Shown: piece after piece, positions 23,818-23,838 of the stretch
Position numbering within the stretch: the first letter of the stretch is position 1
How the letters are laid out: the number at the start of each line of letters is the position of its first letter
Source of the DNA: DASXRU01 sp039933315
Lineage (GTDB): Bacteria; Acidobacteriota; Blastocatellia; Pyrinomonadales; Pyrinomonadaceae
DNA: 23,838 nt
Direction of reading: 5' to 3'
NCBI GenBank assembly: GCA_039933315.1
Contig: JBDTOI010000053.1
Coordinates: 1-23,838 of the forward strand
Translations under genes and position numbers: made by a program
Notes under the pieces: model-generated
Told to the model about the DNA's origin: nothing
What the model saw: the letters and a program-made list of their open reading frames with translations, nothing else
Databases searched by the model: none

Positions 23818-23838
23818 GGGTTGCGCTTTGGCAACCCT
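23817..23838. repeat. Hairpin directly following the tandem repeat, at the window edge
   Basis: AGGGTTGC (23817-23824) pairs with GCAACCCT (23831-23838) around GCTTTG. It directly continues the tandem repeat, so the full element extends past the window. Confidence 0.8.

Overview
The window reads as a stretch of chromosome from an Acidobacteriota bacterium, most likely class Blastocatellia (subdivision 4). This rests on the gene repertoire (secreted multi-domain proteins ending in DUF4214, a gingipain-like C25 protease, PQQ-type propellers), moderately high GC, and above all on many dispersed palindromic repeats of kinds I associate with that group. It is inference, because no 16S gene is present. 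I see no tRNA, rRNA, CRISPR array or prophage. Nearly all genes lie on the minus strand; only ssb, a PQQ-propeller gene and a REP-associated transposase are on the plus strand.

Left part (1-8.1 kb) is housekeeping: the start of miaB (tRNA A37 methylthiolation), divergent ssb, then accA (fatty acid synthesis), dnaE (replicative polymerase alpha subunit) and guaA (GMP synthesis). The dnaE-accA gap is largely filled by a perfect inverted repeat, and the dnaE-guaA gap carries a nested long inverted repeat.

Middle (8.1-13.7 kb): a secreted beta-propeller gene; a RAYT (REP-associated tyrosine transposase) gene bracketed by copies of its probable REP sequence; an overlapping psd-pssA pair that together makes phosphatidylethanolamine; a YdcH-like DUF465 gene; and an overlapping tsaB-rimI pair (t6A tRNA modification and ribosomal protein acetylation).

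Right part (13.7-23.8 kb) is envelope or secreted material: a 1297-residue ExeM-like extracellular nuclease (Calx-beta, OB-fold, endonuclease/exonuclease/phosphatase domain, carboxypeptidase-regulatory-like domain, DUF4214), a 1020-residue C25 cysteine protease with an unusual basic insert, a nucleotidyltransferase-fold protein and a membrane-anchored TPR protein with a lectin-like C-terminal domain. The nuclease and protease could jointly degrade extracellular DNA and protein. The last two genes often sit near exopolysaccharide clusters, which here would lie beyond the right edge.

The most striking theme is the density of intergenic palindromes. At least seven families are visible, placed within a few bases of start or stop codons, and two of them create false N-terminal extensions (accA, tsaB). 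I did not find a clearly new defence or biosynthetic system. The REP/RAYT locus, the structured leader of the nuclease gene and the insert in the C25 protease are the best candidates for follow-up.
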